Origin: Cyclobacterium xiamenense
GTDB lineage: Bacteria > Bacteroidota > Bacteroidia > Cytophagales > Cyclobacteriaceae
Direction of reading: 5' to 3'
Length of the DNA: 64,000 bases
NCBI RefSeq assembly: GCF_009467825.1
Contig: NZ_WIOK01000006.1
Coordinates: 143,735 to 207,734 of the forward strand
This document shows positions 16,643 through 25,297 of this stretch, piece by piece; the stretch's first letter is position 1, and each line of letters opens with the position of its first letter. The position numbers were made by a program, and so were the translations under genes. A model generated the notes under the pieces. The model searched no databases. It was not told where the DNA came from and was given only the letters and a program-made list of their open reading frames with translations.

Positions 16643-18895
16643 CTAGTATTTTACTCCAACCTTTATTCCGCCGTAAAAGTTTCTTGGTGCAGCAGGCTGA
16701 AAATACCTGCCACCAAAGGGGTTGAGATCATTCCCCAGGCTGTAATTGGCATTCCCCAGATTTTCTACCCCGGCAAACACTTCCAGGTCCAGGCTGGTTC
16801 CTGCACTGCCTCTCCAACCAAGGCGGGTATTCAGCAGGTGGTAGGCTTCTTGATAGACCGTATTGGCGTCATTCAGTGGGGTATCGTCCACGAATTGATG
16901 GGTGAAATTCAGGTAAAATCCCGGTCGCGTACGCAGATCCACCTGATTCACGACAGTATGCGGGGCCACCCCGGTAAGGTCGTTTCCGGAGAAATCGTTT
17001 TCCCCTTTCATAAAGTCCGCAAAGGTAAAGAAATGCCCCGTATAGGTGTGGGTCAGCTTTAGCTCCTGGATAAAGGACAGTTGCTTTCGGATTAGGGCAT
17101 AATCCACCAAGGCTTCAATGCCCTTTTGATCGGTCGCTCCGGCATTTCGGAAAAGAACGACGCCATCCGGATTGGTAAAGGTAGTGATGGTCTCATCCAG
17201 CTTGAAGTAAAAGGCCGAGACGTCCACATTCACCCTTCCCTGCCGAAAGCTGGACCGGTAGCCAACCTCGTAATTGATGCCTTTTTCGGCCTCAAGATCC
17301 AGGTTTATGGTTCCTTCGTTGGTCCGTACCTCGTCGATGGTGGGCGGTGAAAATCCCGAACTGATGCTCCCGTGAACGGCAGATTGTTCGTTCAGCTTCC
17401 CGGAAAGGGCTATTCTGGGCACAATCACCGGGTCGAAGGTGCGCCTGGCTTGGGAAGGCATCCCCCGGATAGCATCGATGTTTCGCGCAATATCAAAACT
17501 GGAAAAATTTTCACTCAAGCCCAACGTCAACAAAAACCGCTCGGATAACTCGGCTTCCAGCTGCTGAAAAAGAAAAGCCGTGCGGGTAAGCAGTTCGTCG
17601 CTAAACCGTACCGTGTCCGCCTGTCCGCCCCGGTTGCCGAAGTTTTGCGCCGCTGTGGTGGAAAACTGGTACTCGCCTCCCCCAATTAAACGCACCGGAA
17701 TGGACCCCCAATTGCCATCATAGGTAAAACTCGTCCTTCCACCGTAGCTAAATTGGGTTTCCTTTTTGTAATCCAGATTAAATGGGTTTTCGAAATCCAC
17801 CGTGTTGATGTAGATGGAGGTTTTGTTGCTGAATTTGGGGTGAAACTGGTAGTCGTGCGAAACCACCCCGTACATGGACTGCTGGTCAATGGATGCATTT
17901 TGTGCCGCGGATCCCGGTCTTGCCTGCTGGGGATTTTCGGCCACCTGACTGGCCGTGAGCGCACCGGGTAGTTCATAAAATAGATCCGAATACAACAGCT
18001 GTGTGGTAAGAAGCTGCTTTTCGGAAGGCTTAAAATGTCCGGTAAGCTGCACTACTTCCCGGTCCATGGCCGTATGATCGCGGTAGCCATCGGCTTTTTG
18101 CCGGACATACGATACCTTGATCCCGCCTTCTTCCATTTGCTGGCTGAGGCCAAAGCGATACCGTGTCATGCCAAAATCGCCAAAAGACAGGTCTGTACTG
18201 ATCCTGTTTTCCGTAATTTCAGGACTGCTGCTAAAACTGATCACGCCACCATTTCCCGCCCCATAGATGCTTCCAGCAGGTCCCTTGATGATTTCTGTAT
18301 TTTGCAGGTTGGCCACATCCAGCATGTTGAGCGGGGTGGTGCCATCCGCGGCTGTAAAGGGAATTCCGTTCCAATACACTTTCACGTTCCGTACGCCAAA
18401 CGGCGCCCGTAACGAGCTTCCGCGGATCGAAATCCGGTAACTGGCAGGCGCCCGCTCTTCCACCCGGATACCCGGCTTGGTATTGAAGGCATGTACCACG
18501 GACGTCTCGTTGAAGCGAAACAAATCCGCCTCTGATACGCGCACGATTCCCGCTGCCTGCTCCAAGAGGGGACGCTCGGTTTCAAACGAACTGACCACCA
18601 CCTCTGCCAATGCATTTGCCGCAGGCTGTAGGGAAACGACCAAAGTGCCCGAAACCGGAACAAGAACTTCCTGACTCTCGTAAGCCACATGAGAAAAGCG
18701 TATTTCAGCAGCCTCCTCCAGGGATAGATTGACTTGTCCGTTTTCATCGGCCACAAACGACGGTAGGTTGTTTCCTTTCAATGAAACGAAGGGAACAGCT
18801 TCTCCGGATTGCGCATCAAGCACCTGAATACTTGTCTGTGCGAAGGTGATACATGGAAATAATACTACGAGTAGTAACAGTAGGTTTCGAAACAT
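16643..18895 (-). CDS. TonB-dependent outer-membrane receptor
   Basis: A 750-residue TonB-dependent receptor: signal peptide (1-19), a short carboxypeptidase-regulatory-like domain (about 20-92), a plug (about 95-225, with NVKVYWNGIPFTAADG and IIKGPAGSIYGAGNGG), and a beta-barrel to the C-terminus (GIKVGVKY). The plug and barrel resemble siderophore-type receptors (FecA-like) more than SusC proteins, and there is no SusD partner. Substrate unknown; iron complex is a reasonable guess. First gene of the operon with the nitroreductase and gldD. Confidence 0.9.
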   Translation of the reverse strand: MFRNLLLLLVVLFPCITFAQTSIQVLDAQSGEAVPFVSLKGNNLPSFVADENGQVNLSLEEAAEIRFSHVAYESQEVLVPVSGTLVVSLQPAANALAEVVVSSFETERPLLEQAAGIVRVSEADLFRFNETSVVHAFNTKPGIRVEERAPASYRISIRGSSLRAPFGVRNVKVYWNGIPFTAADGTTPLNMLDVANLQNTEIIKGPAGSIYGAGNGGVISFSSSPEITENRISTDLSFGDFGMTRYRFGLSQQMEEGGIKVSYVRQKADGYRDHTAMDREVVQLTGHFKPSEKQLLTTQLLYSDLFYELPGALTASQVAENPQQARPGSAAQNASIDQQSMYGVVSHDYQFHPKFSNKTSIYINTVDFENPFNLDYKKETQFSYGGRTSFTYDGNWGSIPVRLIGGGEYQFSTTAAQNFGNRGGQADTVRFSDELLTRTAFLFQQLEAELSERFLLTLGLSENFSSFDIARNIDAIRGMPSQARRTFDPVIVPRIALSGKLNEQSAVHGSISSGFSPPTIDEVRTNEGTINLDLEAEKGINYEVGYRSSFRQGRVNVDVSAFYFKLDETITTFTNPDGVVLFRNAGATDQKGIEALVDYALIRKQLSFIQELKLTHTYTGHFFTFADFMKGENDFSGNDLTGVAPHTVVNQVDLRTRPGFYLNFTHQFVDDTPLNDANTVYQEAYHLLNTRLGWRGSAGTSLDLEVFAGVENLGNANYSLGNDLNPFGGRYFQPAAPRNFYGGIKVGVKY

Positions 18896-18930
18896 GCCTT
18901 ATGGGTACAGTAATTAATGGAATACCGGGG

Positions 18931-18959
18931 TAAAATTAATTGATTTTTAGCGGAATCAA
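18931..18959 (-). promoter_or_regulatory. candidate promoter for the TonB receptor-nitroreductase-gldD operon
   Basis: On the minus strand TTG (18959-18957) is followed after 18 bases by TAATTTTA (18938-18931), close to the Bacteroidota TAnnTTTG box. It lies about 35 bases before the receptor ATG at 18895. Assigned by eye. Confidence 0.4.
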
Positions 18960-19040
18960 CCACCGATAAAAAAAACCTGTGGCAGGTAATCAAAAAATCA
19001 ATAACTTGTTCCTCAGAAATCATCAAATCTACAATCAATT

Positions 19041-19580
19041 ATGGATAGAAGATCCGCCATGAAGCAATTGGCTATCCTGACTGGCGGTGCGGTACTGATG
19101 CCGGCCTGCGACTTCAGTGAGGAATCCATCTTGCAAGCCTATCAAAACCTAAAGATAACCGCCTCTCAAAAAGAGCTGTTGACCCGAATCATCGCCACGG
19201 TATTTCCAGGAAAAGTCCTGAAATCGGGTCCGGACCTGCAGCTTCAGGATTTTGTCCTGGTGATGTGCAACGATTGCCTGGACAGGGGGCAACAGGAAAC
19301 ATTTGTCGCAGGCTTGCAGCAGTGGGAGGCGTTTTCGAACAACCAATATGGAAAGAAGTTTTCGCAAATGAATGCGACGGAAGCGGAAGACTGCCTGCGG
19401 GCTACATTGGCAATGGACGGAGAAGGGGACGAAAAAAAGAATGCAACCGCATTTATCAGCACAACCAAACGCTTCGCCCTGCAAGGGTACCTGAACTCCG
19501 AGTACTTCATGACAGAAATCAAACCGTACGAGTTGGTTCCGGCTCGCTTCTACGGAAGCAAAAAAATTGAAACCGCATAA
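19041..19580 (+). CDS. gluconate 2-dehydrogenase subunit 3-like Tat lipoprotein
   Basis: A 179-residue protein of the gluconate 2-dehydrogenase subunit 3 family. It starts MDRRSAMKQLAILTGGAVL, a twin-arginine signal, and ends the signal with a lipobox-like LMPAC (Cys23). Mature features are SQKELLTRIIATVFPG, DFVLVMCNDC and the C-terminal GYLNSEYFMTEI. In this family the small subunit pairs with an FAD-containing GMC dehydrogenase and helps its maturation and export. The GMC gene follows 18 bp downstream, so they form a complex-coding operon. Confidence 0.88.
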   Translation: MDRRSAMKQLAILTGGAVLMPACDFSEESILQAYQNLKITASQKELLTRIIATVFPGKVLKSGPDLQLQDFVLVMCNDCLDRGQQETFVAGLQQWEAFSNNQYGKKFSQMNATEAEDCLRATLAMDGEGDEKKNATAFISTTKRFALQGYLNSEYFMTEIKPYELVPARFYGSKKIETA

Positions 19581-19598
19581 ATAAAAGAAACGCAGGCC

Positions 19599-21299
19599 AT
19601 GGCGAATTTGACCATAAAAAGTAAAAAAGACAACAGCTACGATGCCATCGTCATCGGTTCGGGAATGAGTGGGGGATGGGCCGCAAAGGAACTTTGCGAA
19701 AAAGGCCTTAAAACCCTGGTCCTGGAGCGGGGACGGGAAGTAAAACACGTGCAGGATTACCCCACCACCAATAAAATGCCCTGGGAGTTTGAACACCGGG
19801 GGACCATTCCCGAAGAAATCAAAAAGGAAAATCCGGTGGTGAGCCGCTGTTATGCCTTTCGGGAAGACGCGCAGCATTTTTTTGTCAAAGATACCGAGCA
19901 CCCCTACGTGCAGGAAAAACCCTTTGACTGGATCCGAGGCTACCAAACCGGAGGCAAATCCCTTTTGTGGGCCAGGCAGGTGCAACGGTGGAGCGACTTT
20001 GATTTCGAAGGTCCCGCCAGGGATGGATTCGCCGTGGATTGGCCCATCCGCTACCAAGACCTTGCGCCCTGGTACAGCCATGTAGAAAAGTTTATCGGCG
20101 TGTCCGGCAATAAGGACGGACGGGACAACCTGCCCGATGGGGAGTTTTTACCGCCCTTTGAACTGACCGCCGGAGAACTGTATTTCAAGGACTTTCTGCG
20201 GAAAAACTACCCCGAACGGGAAATCATTGTGGCACGCTGTGCCCACATCACGGGCAACGCCGAATTCTATGCCAAACAGGGCAGAACGCTTTGCCAAAAC
20301 CGAACCCTTTGCCAGCGCGGCTGCCCCTTTGGCGGCTATTTCAGCAGCAACTCCTCCACCCTTCCCTGGGCGGCAAAAACCGGAAACCTCAGCATGCAGC
20401 ACCATGCCGTGGTTCATTCCATCATTTACGACGAGGCCAAAGGCAAAGCTACGGGTGTCCGGGTGGTTGATGCCAACACCAAAGAAACCACAGAATATTA
20501 TGCCAAGGTAATCTTTTTGAATGCCAGTGCACTCAATACCAATCTGATCCTGTTGAACTCCACCTCAAGTCGCTTCCCCCAGGGGTTAGGCAATGACAGC
20601 GGGGTATTGGGTAAATACGTGGCCTTCCACAACTACCGGGCGGGGATTTCCGGAGAATTTGACGGGCTGAAGGAGTACACCACCGAAGGCAGAAGGCCGA
20701 CTTCCGGCTATTTCCCCCGCTTCCGAAACGTCTACACGCAGGAAACCGATTTTCTTAGGGGCTATGCCGCCGGATTCAGCGCAAGTCGTAGCATGGTCAA
20801 CGATTACTCCGGCATCGGTGAAGAACTGGAACGGGCCATGACCCGGGAGGAATACGGTCCCTGGCGGGTGGGTTCGCACATGATGGGCGAGACCATTCCC
20901 AAAGAAGCGAGTCAGGTAAGCCTGGACCCGGACAAAAAGGACGCCTGGGGCATTCCGCAGCTGCGGGTTTCTCTTGACTACGATGCCAATGACGAAGCCA
21001 TGATTAAGGATTACCTGGAGCAAATGACCGAGATGTTTGAAGCCGCAGGCTTCACCAATATCCGAACCCGGGATGACAAGCGAGCTCCAGGTCTGGATAT
21101 CCATGAAATGGGGGGAGCCCGGATGGGCAAAGACCCCGAAACCTCGGTCCTTAACAAATGGAACCAGATTCATGCCTGCCCGAATGTTTACGTGACAGAC
21201 GGCGCCTGCATGACTTCCACCAGTACACAAAATCCTTCACTAACCTATATGGCTTTTGCCGCCCGGGCGGTGGACCATGCCGTGAAGAATATGGGCTAA
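19599..21299 (+). CDS. GMC-family FAD-dependent oxidoreductase (membrane dehydrogenase large subunit)
   Basis: A 566-residue glucose-methanol-choline oxidoreductase. The FAD site is IVIGSGMSGGWAAKEL near residues 14-29, with LERGRE closing the Rossmann unit. RGYQTGGKSLLWARQ is the second FAD-contact region. The C-terminal catalytic part has HEMGGARMG and STSTQNPSLTYMAF. It has no signal of its own, so it should be exported by Tat together with its partner, the subunit-3-like protein encoded just upstream. It probably oxidises a sugar or polyol in the periplasm and feeds electrons to a cytochrome not encoded here. Confidence 0.92.
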   Translation: MANLTIKSKKDNSYDAIVIGSGMSGGWAAKELCEKGLKTLVLERGREVKHVQDYPTTNKMPWEFEHRGTIPEEIKKENPVVSRCYAFREDAQHFFVKDTEHPYVQEKPFDWIRGYQTGGKSLLWARQVQRWSDFDFEGPARDGFAVDWPIRYQDLAPWYSHVEKFIGVSGNKDGRDNLPDGEFLPPFELTAGELYFKDFLRKNYPEREIIVARCAHITGNAEFYAKQGRTLCQNRTLCQRGCPFGGYFSSNSSTLPWAAKTGNLSMQHHAVVHSIIYDEAKGKATGVRVVDANTKETTEYYAKVIFLNASALNTNLILLNSTSSRFPQGLGNDSGVLGKYVAFHNYRAGISGEFDGLKEYTTEGRRPTSGYFPRFRNVYTQETDFLRGYAAGFSASRSMVNDYSGIGEELERAMTREEYGPWRVGSHMMGETIPKEASQVSLDPDKKDAWGIPQLRVSLDYDANDEAMIKDYLEQMTEMFEAAGFTNIRTRDDKRAPGLDIHEMGGARMGKDPETSVLNKWNQIHACPNVYVTDGACMTSTSTQNPSLTYMAFAARAVDHAVKNMG

Positions 21300-21322
21300 T
21301 TTGAAGCCTTTTCAGAAAATGT

Positions 21323-21363
21323 AAAAAGCCGACAGGGACTTGCGGGTGCCGTCGGCTTTTTTG
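21323..21363 (+). terminator. intrinsic terminator after the GMC operon
   Basis: AAAAAGCCGAC (21323-21333) and GTCGGCTTTTTT (21351-21362) form an 11-bp stem with a 17-base loop, ending in a T-run. It closes the two-gene dehydrogenase operon. Confidence 0.85.
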
Positions 21364-21547
21364 TTTACTCCAAGGTATTACAAAAAATTGGCACCGGTCG
21401 TAGGCTTTCCTAAATCCAGCGAATTTAAACACTCTATAGCGAAATTTTTTTTCAAATTCGGCCAGATTAAAACCGGATCAGGCTCCGGTGTTTTAAATCC
21501 GGCCCCTTTTATTTACCTTCGTTTTTTCAACAAGCAACCAACGACAC

Positions 21548-21916
21548 ATGGAACTAACCGGAAAGATCATACAGGCACTGGAAGAGCAATCGGGTAACGG
21601 ACGCAACGGTACCTGGAGAAAACGCGACTATATCCTGGAAACCCCGGGCCAATACCCGAAGAAGGTCTGCCTGACCGTATGGGGAGATAAAATCGATCAG
21701 TTTAATATCCAACCCGGCCAGGACATTACGGCCAGTATCGAAGTGGAAAGCCGTGAATACAACGGGCGTTGGTACACGGATGTTAAGATATGGCGGGTAA
21801 ACAATGTGGACAACGGTACCGGAGGTGGTGGAGCGGCTTCCGGAAACCAAAAGCAGGACCAGCCTGATGTCAGTACTTTCAGCGATGACAGCGAAGGGGA
21901 TATTTTGCCGTTCTGA
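21548..21916 (+). CDS. DUF3127 protein, SSB-like OB-fold with acidic DILPF tail
   Basis: A 122-residue cytoplasmic protein of family DUF3127. The N-terminal 85 residues (MELTGKIIQALEEQSGNG, then KVCLTVWGDKI and NGRWYTDVKIWRV) look like an OB-fold. A glycine- and acid-rich linker follows, and the last five residues are DILPF. This resembles the C-terminal tip of single-stranded-DNA-binding protein (DDDIPF), which recruits partner proteins. A DNA- or nucleic-acid-related role is likely by analogy, not shown. Confidence 0.88.
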   Translation: MELTGKIIQALEEQSGNGRNGTWRKRDYILETPGQYPKKVCLTVWGDKIDQFNIQPGQDITASIEVESREYNGRWYTDVKIWRVNNVDNGTGGGGAASGNQKQDQPDVSTFSDDSEGDILPF

Positions 21917-21983
21917 TGCCGGCAATGTACGCGTTACGCGCATCGGTGCATTCATTGGCTAATGTACCCTCGTACAGCCCATC

Positions 21984-22508
21984 CTAAAAAATGGATTCCG
22001 GCTTACTGACGGAAAATTCAACCATCCGTTTACGAAAGACTTTTTTAGGTTGGCAACGGGCAGACGACAGGAGGTTGCAGGGAAGGTACATCTCCAGAAG
22101 CGTTTTGTTTTCGTTGATCGACAGGTCCGCCCAAGACTCCGGGTAAGGATTGACCTGGCTCAAAAGGTCCAAATCTCCATAGAGGAGTTGCCCCACATGG
22201 AGCCTGCGATCGGTTTCCTGAAGTAGGAGTCGCCTTCCCTCCAATTGGTAGGTCCCTTCCACAAAGAAGCGGTAGCCCAGTAGTCGATCCGCCCCGGGTT
22301 CCCGGTAACCCAGAAAGCGGGTGTAGTCACCGTTGTCAAAGAAGGTAAAGCTTTCCACCTGAACGAGAGAGAATCCAGCATGCTCGATGTCGTAGTCTTC
22401 TTCCCAGGTACCCTTGAGTGCTTCAGGAAGTAGGAGCTGCTCCGTATCGGTACATCCAAAAAGGGTTAGAAAAACTACGATTATTAGATATGCACGTTGC
22501 GTTTTCAT
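21984..22508 (-). CDS. hypothetical lipoprotein (lipocalin-like size)
   Basis: A 174-residue protein with a lipoprotein signal, MKTQRAYLIIVVFLTLFGC (Cys19), when started at the ATG at 22508; 45 further in-frame codons upstream have no signal character. The mature part has ALKGTWEEDYDIEH, then a string of short strands (FTFFDNGDYTRFLGY, FFVEGTYQLEGRRLLLQE), the layout of the small beta-barrel lipocalin-like lipoproteins common in Bacteroidota. I cannot assign a function. It faces the DUF3127 gene. Confidence 0.7.
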   Translation of the reverse strand: MKTQRAYLIIVVFLTLFGCTDTEQLLLPEALKGTWEEDYDIEHAGFSLVQVESFTFFDNGDYTRFLGYREPGADRLLGYRFFVEGTYQLEGRRLLLQETDRRLHVGQLLYGDLDLLSQVNPYPESWADLSINENKTLLEMYLPCNLLSSARCQPKKVFRKRMVEFSVSKPESIF

Positions 22509-22919
22509 TGGGGTGGGTGCCTTTTTATCATTATTCGTATTGATCCAAACAACTGTCCTGATATCCAATCGGTAATTTCCATAAAAAATAAATCGTTCCT
22601 TGATTTTTTCGGGGGAGGTTCCGTTGTCCTGCATACCGATCAAATGATTTCGTCGGGACTACCTTCAGGAAAAGACTTTATTCGAAAAACTTTTCACCGA
22701 TTCCGATGGCGAACGTACTTCGGCAAGCTTGGTCAGGGGTGTTTCCCCATCATTCCCTGTAGGTGCTACTTTTTGGTTACACGTACCCCAGAACAAGGGG
22801 TGGCTTCTGTCTGACTGTAAAGCTAGCCTGTTGGATTGGCAACCGCACTGAAGCAAGGTCTGCAATAAATATAGTTTTTTTTTCTATATTTATTCTAACC
22901 CCTTCAAAACCCAGTGCTT
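22509..22919. other. 411-bp intergenic region with an AT-rich perfect inverted repeat
   Basis: Divergent intergenic space between the lipoprotein and the VWA gene. I find no supported gene in it. The one clear structure is AATAAATATAG (22864-22874) and CTATATTTATT (22884-22894), a perfect 11-bp inverted repeat around nine T residues, 25 bp before the VWA start. It may form a weak hairpin in the leader or be a regulator site. Confidence 0.45.
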
Positions 22920-24314
22920 ATGAAATTTCTTCACTATCTTTTACTGATCGTTTTTCCAGTTGCTTCAGTATCAGCACAGGAAAGCAATGTGCGACCTCCG
23001 ATTATTTTTATTTACGACGCCAGTGGTTCCATGTGGGGCCAACTCACTGGAAAAACCAAAATGGATATTGCCTCTGAGGTATTAACCGACGCCGTAAAAG
23101 AGCTTCCCGAAAATCAACAAATCGGTCTCGTAGCTTACGGACACCGAAATAAAGGCGATTGCAGGGATGTGGAGTTCCTGGTGGATGTACGCGAAGGAAC
23201 GAAACCGGCTTTCATTGCTGCATTGCGCTCGATCAAACCACTGGGCATGACGCCGTTGGCCTATGCCGCTTCCGTAGTCATAGATAGTTTAAGGGAAGCA
23301 AAAACCAATGCAACCGTCATTCTGGTTACGGACGGGATTGAATCCTGCGACGGTGACATTTGTGAAATAGTAACGAAAGCAAAAAACGAAGGGATTGATT
23401 TTCGCTTGCATATTATCGGGTTTGGGCTGGTCGATGAAGACACGGAGCCATTGAAATGTGCTGCAAAGGCCGGTGAGGGACGGTATTTTCCGGCATCGGA
23501 TGCCGCAGACCTGGGGGCGGTCTTGAATGAAGCGACTGCGGCCACCGTTGACCAACCTAAAAATAACGTTTCGGTCTATACCGTAAAAAACGGGAAGCCC
23601 ATTGACGCGCTCGTTGAGGCCTATGATATCGTTGCAAAGCGAGATCCCATACGTGCCCGTACGTACGGCGATACGGCCTATTTCTATTTGCCGCCGAGCA
23701 CGTACAATTTTGAGGTGAGGCCCCTCGAAGGCAGTGACATGAAAACCGTCACCGTTTCCGGAATAAAAAGTAGGGAAGATAGTCTGGTTCATGAAGAAAT
23801 TAGTTTTGACGGTGGCAAAATCGGTATTTCTATCACCAATAACGGAGCGTACTGGGATGCCATGGTAAACGTGATCGATCAAACCGGGCAGGTAGCCGCT
23901 TCTGTTCGAACGTACAATGCAGCCAAAGAGATAGAGGTGAATCCAGGCTCGTACACGATCACCGTTCAGGCCCTCGCGATGAATGGTTTGGAAACCTTTG
24001 CTGAAATGGAAAATATTGCGATTGCCTCAGGAGGTACCACGCCGATTACCTATGATTTTCAGACAGGAACCGCCTTTATCGATGCACGTGTTGGTGACAA
24101 ATCCATAGACAGCATTGTAACGATCAGGGAAGCCTCCTCCGGCAAAAGCGTAGCCGGGGGACGCACCTACGAGCGGGGAAGAGACTTTCTACTTAACCCT
24201 GGTACGTACACGGTAAAAGTCGCTCCGATGGGTGCCTACAAGGACCGCGCTCCCCAGACCCTTACCGTGGAGGTGAAAACGTCCGAAAAACTAATAAAAA
24301 CACTTACCTTCTGA
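22920..24314 (+). CDS. exported VWA-domain protein with three tandem C-terminal repeats
   Basis: A 464-residue protein started at the ATG at 22920 (a GTG lies two codons upstream). A signal peptide (1-20, ending VSAQ) precedes a von Willebrand A domain (about 27-205) with an intact MIDAS: D33-A-S35-G-S37 and D138 (VTDG). Residues 217-464 are three related units of about 80 residues, each with a pattern RTY..., then PGTYT or PGSYT followed by V: about 217-297, 299-380 and 381-464. The VWA part should bind a divalent metal and a partner protein. The following membrane protein is 2 bp away and very likely that partner or an anchor. Confidence 0.88.
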   Translation: MKFLHYLLLIVFPVASVSAQESNVRPPIIFIYDASGSMWGQLTGKTKMDIASEVLTDAVKELPENQQIGLVAYGHRNKGDCRDVEFLVDVREGTKPAFIAALRSIKPLGMTPLAYAASVVIDSLREAKTNATVILVTDGIESCDGDICEIVTKAKNEGIDFRLHIIGFGLVDEDTEPLKCAAKAGEGRYFPASDAADLGAVLNEATAATVDQPKNNVSVYTVKNGKPIDALVEAYDIVAKRDPIRARTYGDTAYFYLPPSTYNFEVRPLEGSDMKTVTVSGIKSREDSLVHEEISFDGGKIGISITNNGAYWDAMVNVIDQTGQVAASVRTYNAAKEIEVNPGSYTITVQALAMNGLETFAEMENIAIASGGTTPITYDFQTGTAFIDARVGDKSIDSIVTIREASSGKSVAGGRTYERGRDFLLNPGTYTVKVAPMGAYKDRAPQTLTVEVKTSEKLIKTLTF

Positions 24315-24316
24315 TC

Positions 24317-25297
24317 ATGAAAAAGCTACTAAAACCCGCCAGCCTGTTATTTAACCTCCTTAGCCTGCTGGTCTTCTTTCTAGTCGGAGTATATATAGCG
24401 GGGTGGATCGGAGCCGGAAAAAACCAGGGACTGGCCGCCGGCGCCATTGTTTTGGGTTGGGGAGTCCTGTTTGCAGGATTGGCCTTTATCGTCTCGTTTT
24501 TTCTCACCTACCACCTTGTTCACAAAAAGATCGTGATCGGAAACTGGGTGTTGTTGGGTTGCCTGCTTTTGGGATATGGCATTACCCACTACCGGTACCA
24601 GCAACGACAAGAAATCCGGGAAGAGGAAAGCGGACCTTACCGGGATAAACCGACTGTTCCTATCCAAAAGCCCGATCAACAGGGCATGCTGACTTCTTTG
24701 GTAAGCGGAATGTCCCGCACGCAAAACCAAAATGCCGATGCAGGTATGGGATTTTTTAGCCCCAATATCTTTGACAACCCCACCCTTTATTTCTACAGCC
24801 GCCCGAATTTGGAGAAATCCATTCTCGAGCATGCGCCCTACGACAGCGTCACGTTTATTAAGAATGAATACAACCAGTTTGAAATCGCGACCGCCCCTCC
24901 CTGGCTGGTTCCGGAAATCCTGAAAATGGACTACGATATCCTCTATTTTAAAATCAAGAGTGTTACCGAAGAATTCGTGGAAGTGATTGTAAATGTACAA
25001 ACCGGGCAAACCGCGTACGTGAGCAAACAGGCGGGAAAGGTGATGTACTGGCCGGAATTTTTGCTCCGGGTAAATTCGGTGGAGTTCCTACCGGGTGTCG
25101 ATGCAAGCATTCGCGCCCGTCCCCTTCCTACAGCGGGAATCATACAGACCTCTTACGAATATTTGCGGCCGATACGAGTCGAGGATGATTGGGCCGAGGT
25201 ATTTTTGATGAATGGAGACTTTAAAAAAGTGGGCACCGGCTGGATACAGTGGAAGCGAAACGACGAATTGCTTATTCGTCACAATTTGTTCAGTTGA
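24317..25297 (+). CDS. membrane protein with large soluble domain, partner of the VWA protein
   Basis: A 326-residue protein with three N-terminal hydrophobic helices (about 8-30, 38-65 and 75-93), then a linker rich in Gln/Glu, and a soluble C-terminal half (about 140-326) with many short beta-strand-like segments (VTEEFVEVIVNVQTGQTAYV). Two stretches at the end (SIRARPLPTAG and DDWAEVFLMNG...GTGWIQWK) resemble the ligand face of SH3b-type domains, but I would not insist. The ATG lies 2 bp after the VWA stop, so translation is probably coupled. I do not recognise the family. Confidence 0.7.
   Translation: MKKLLKPASLLFNLLSLLVFFLVGVYIAGWIGAGKNQGLAAGAIVLGWGVLFAGLAFIVSFFLTYHLVHKKIVIGNWVLLGCLLLGYGITHYRYQQRQEIREEESGPYRDKPTVPIQKPDQQGMLTSLVSGMSRTQNQNADAGMGFFSPNIFDNPTLYFYSRPNLEKSILEHAPYDSVTFIKNEYNQFEIATAPPWLVPEILKMDYDILYFKIKSVTEEFVEVIVNVQTGQTAYVSKQAGKVMYWPEFLLRVNSVEFLPGVDASIRARPLPTAGIIQTSYEYLRPIRVEDDWAEVFLMNGDFKKVGTGWIQWKRNDELLIRHNLFS

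Noticed and set aside
19149..20081. 310-codon minus-strand open frame
   Set aside because: It is antisense to the subunit-3 and GMC genes, which have clear family motifs.
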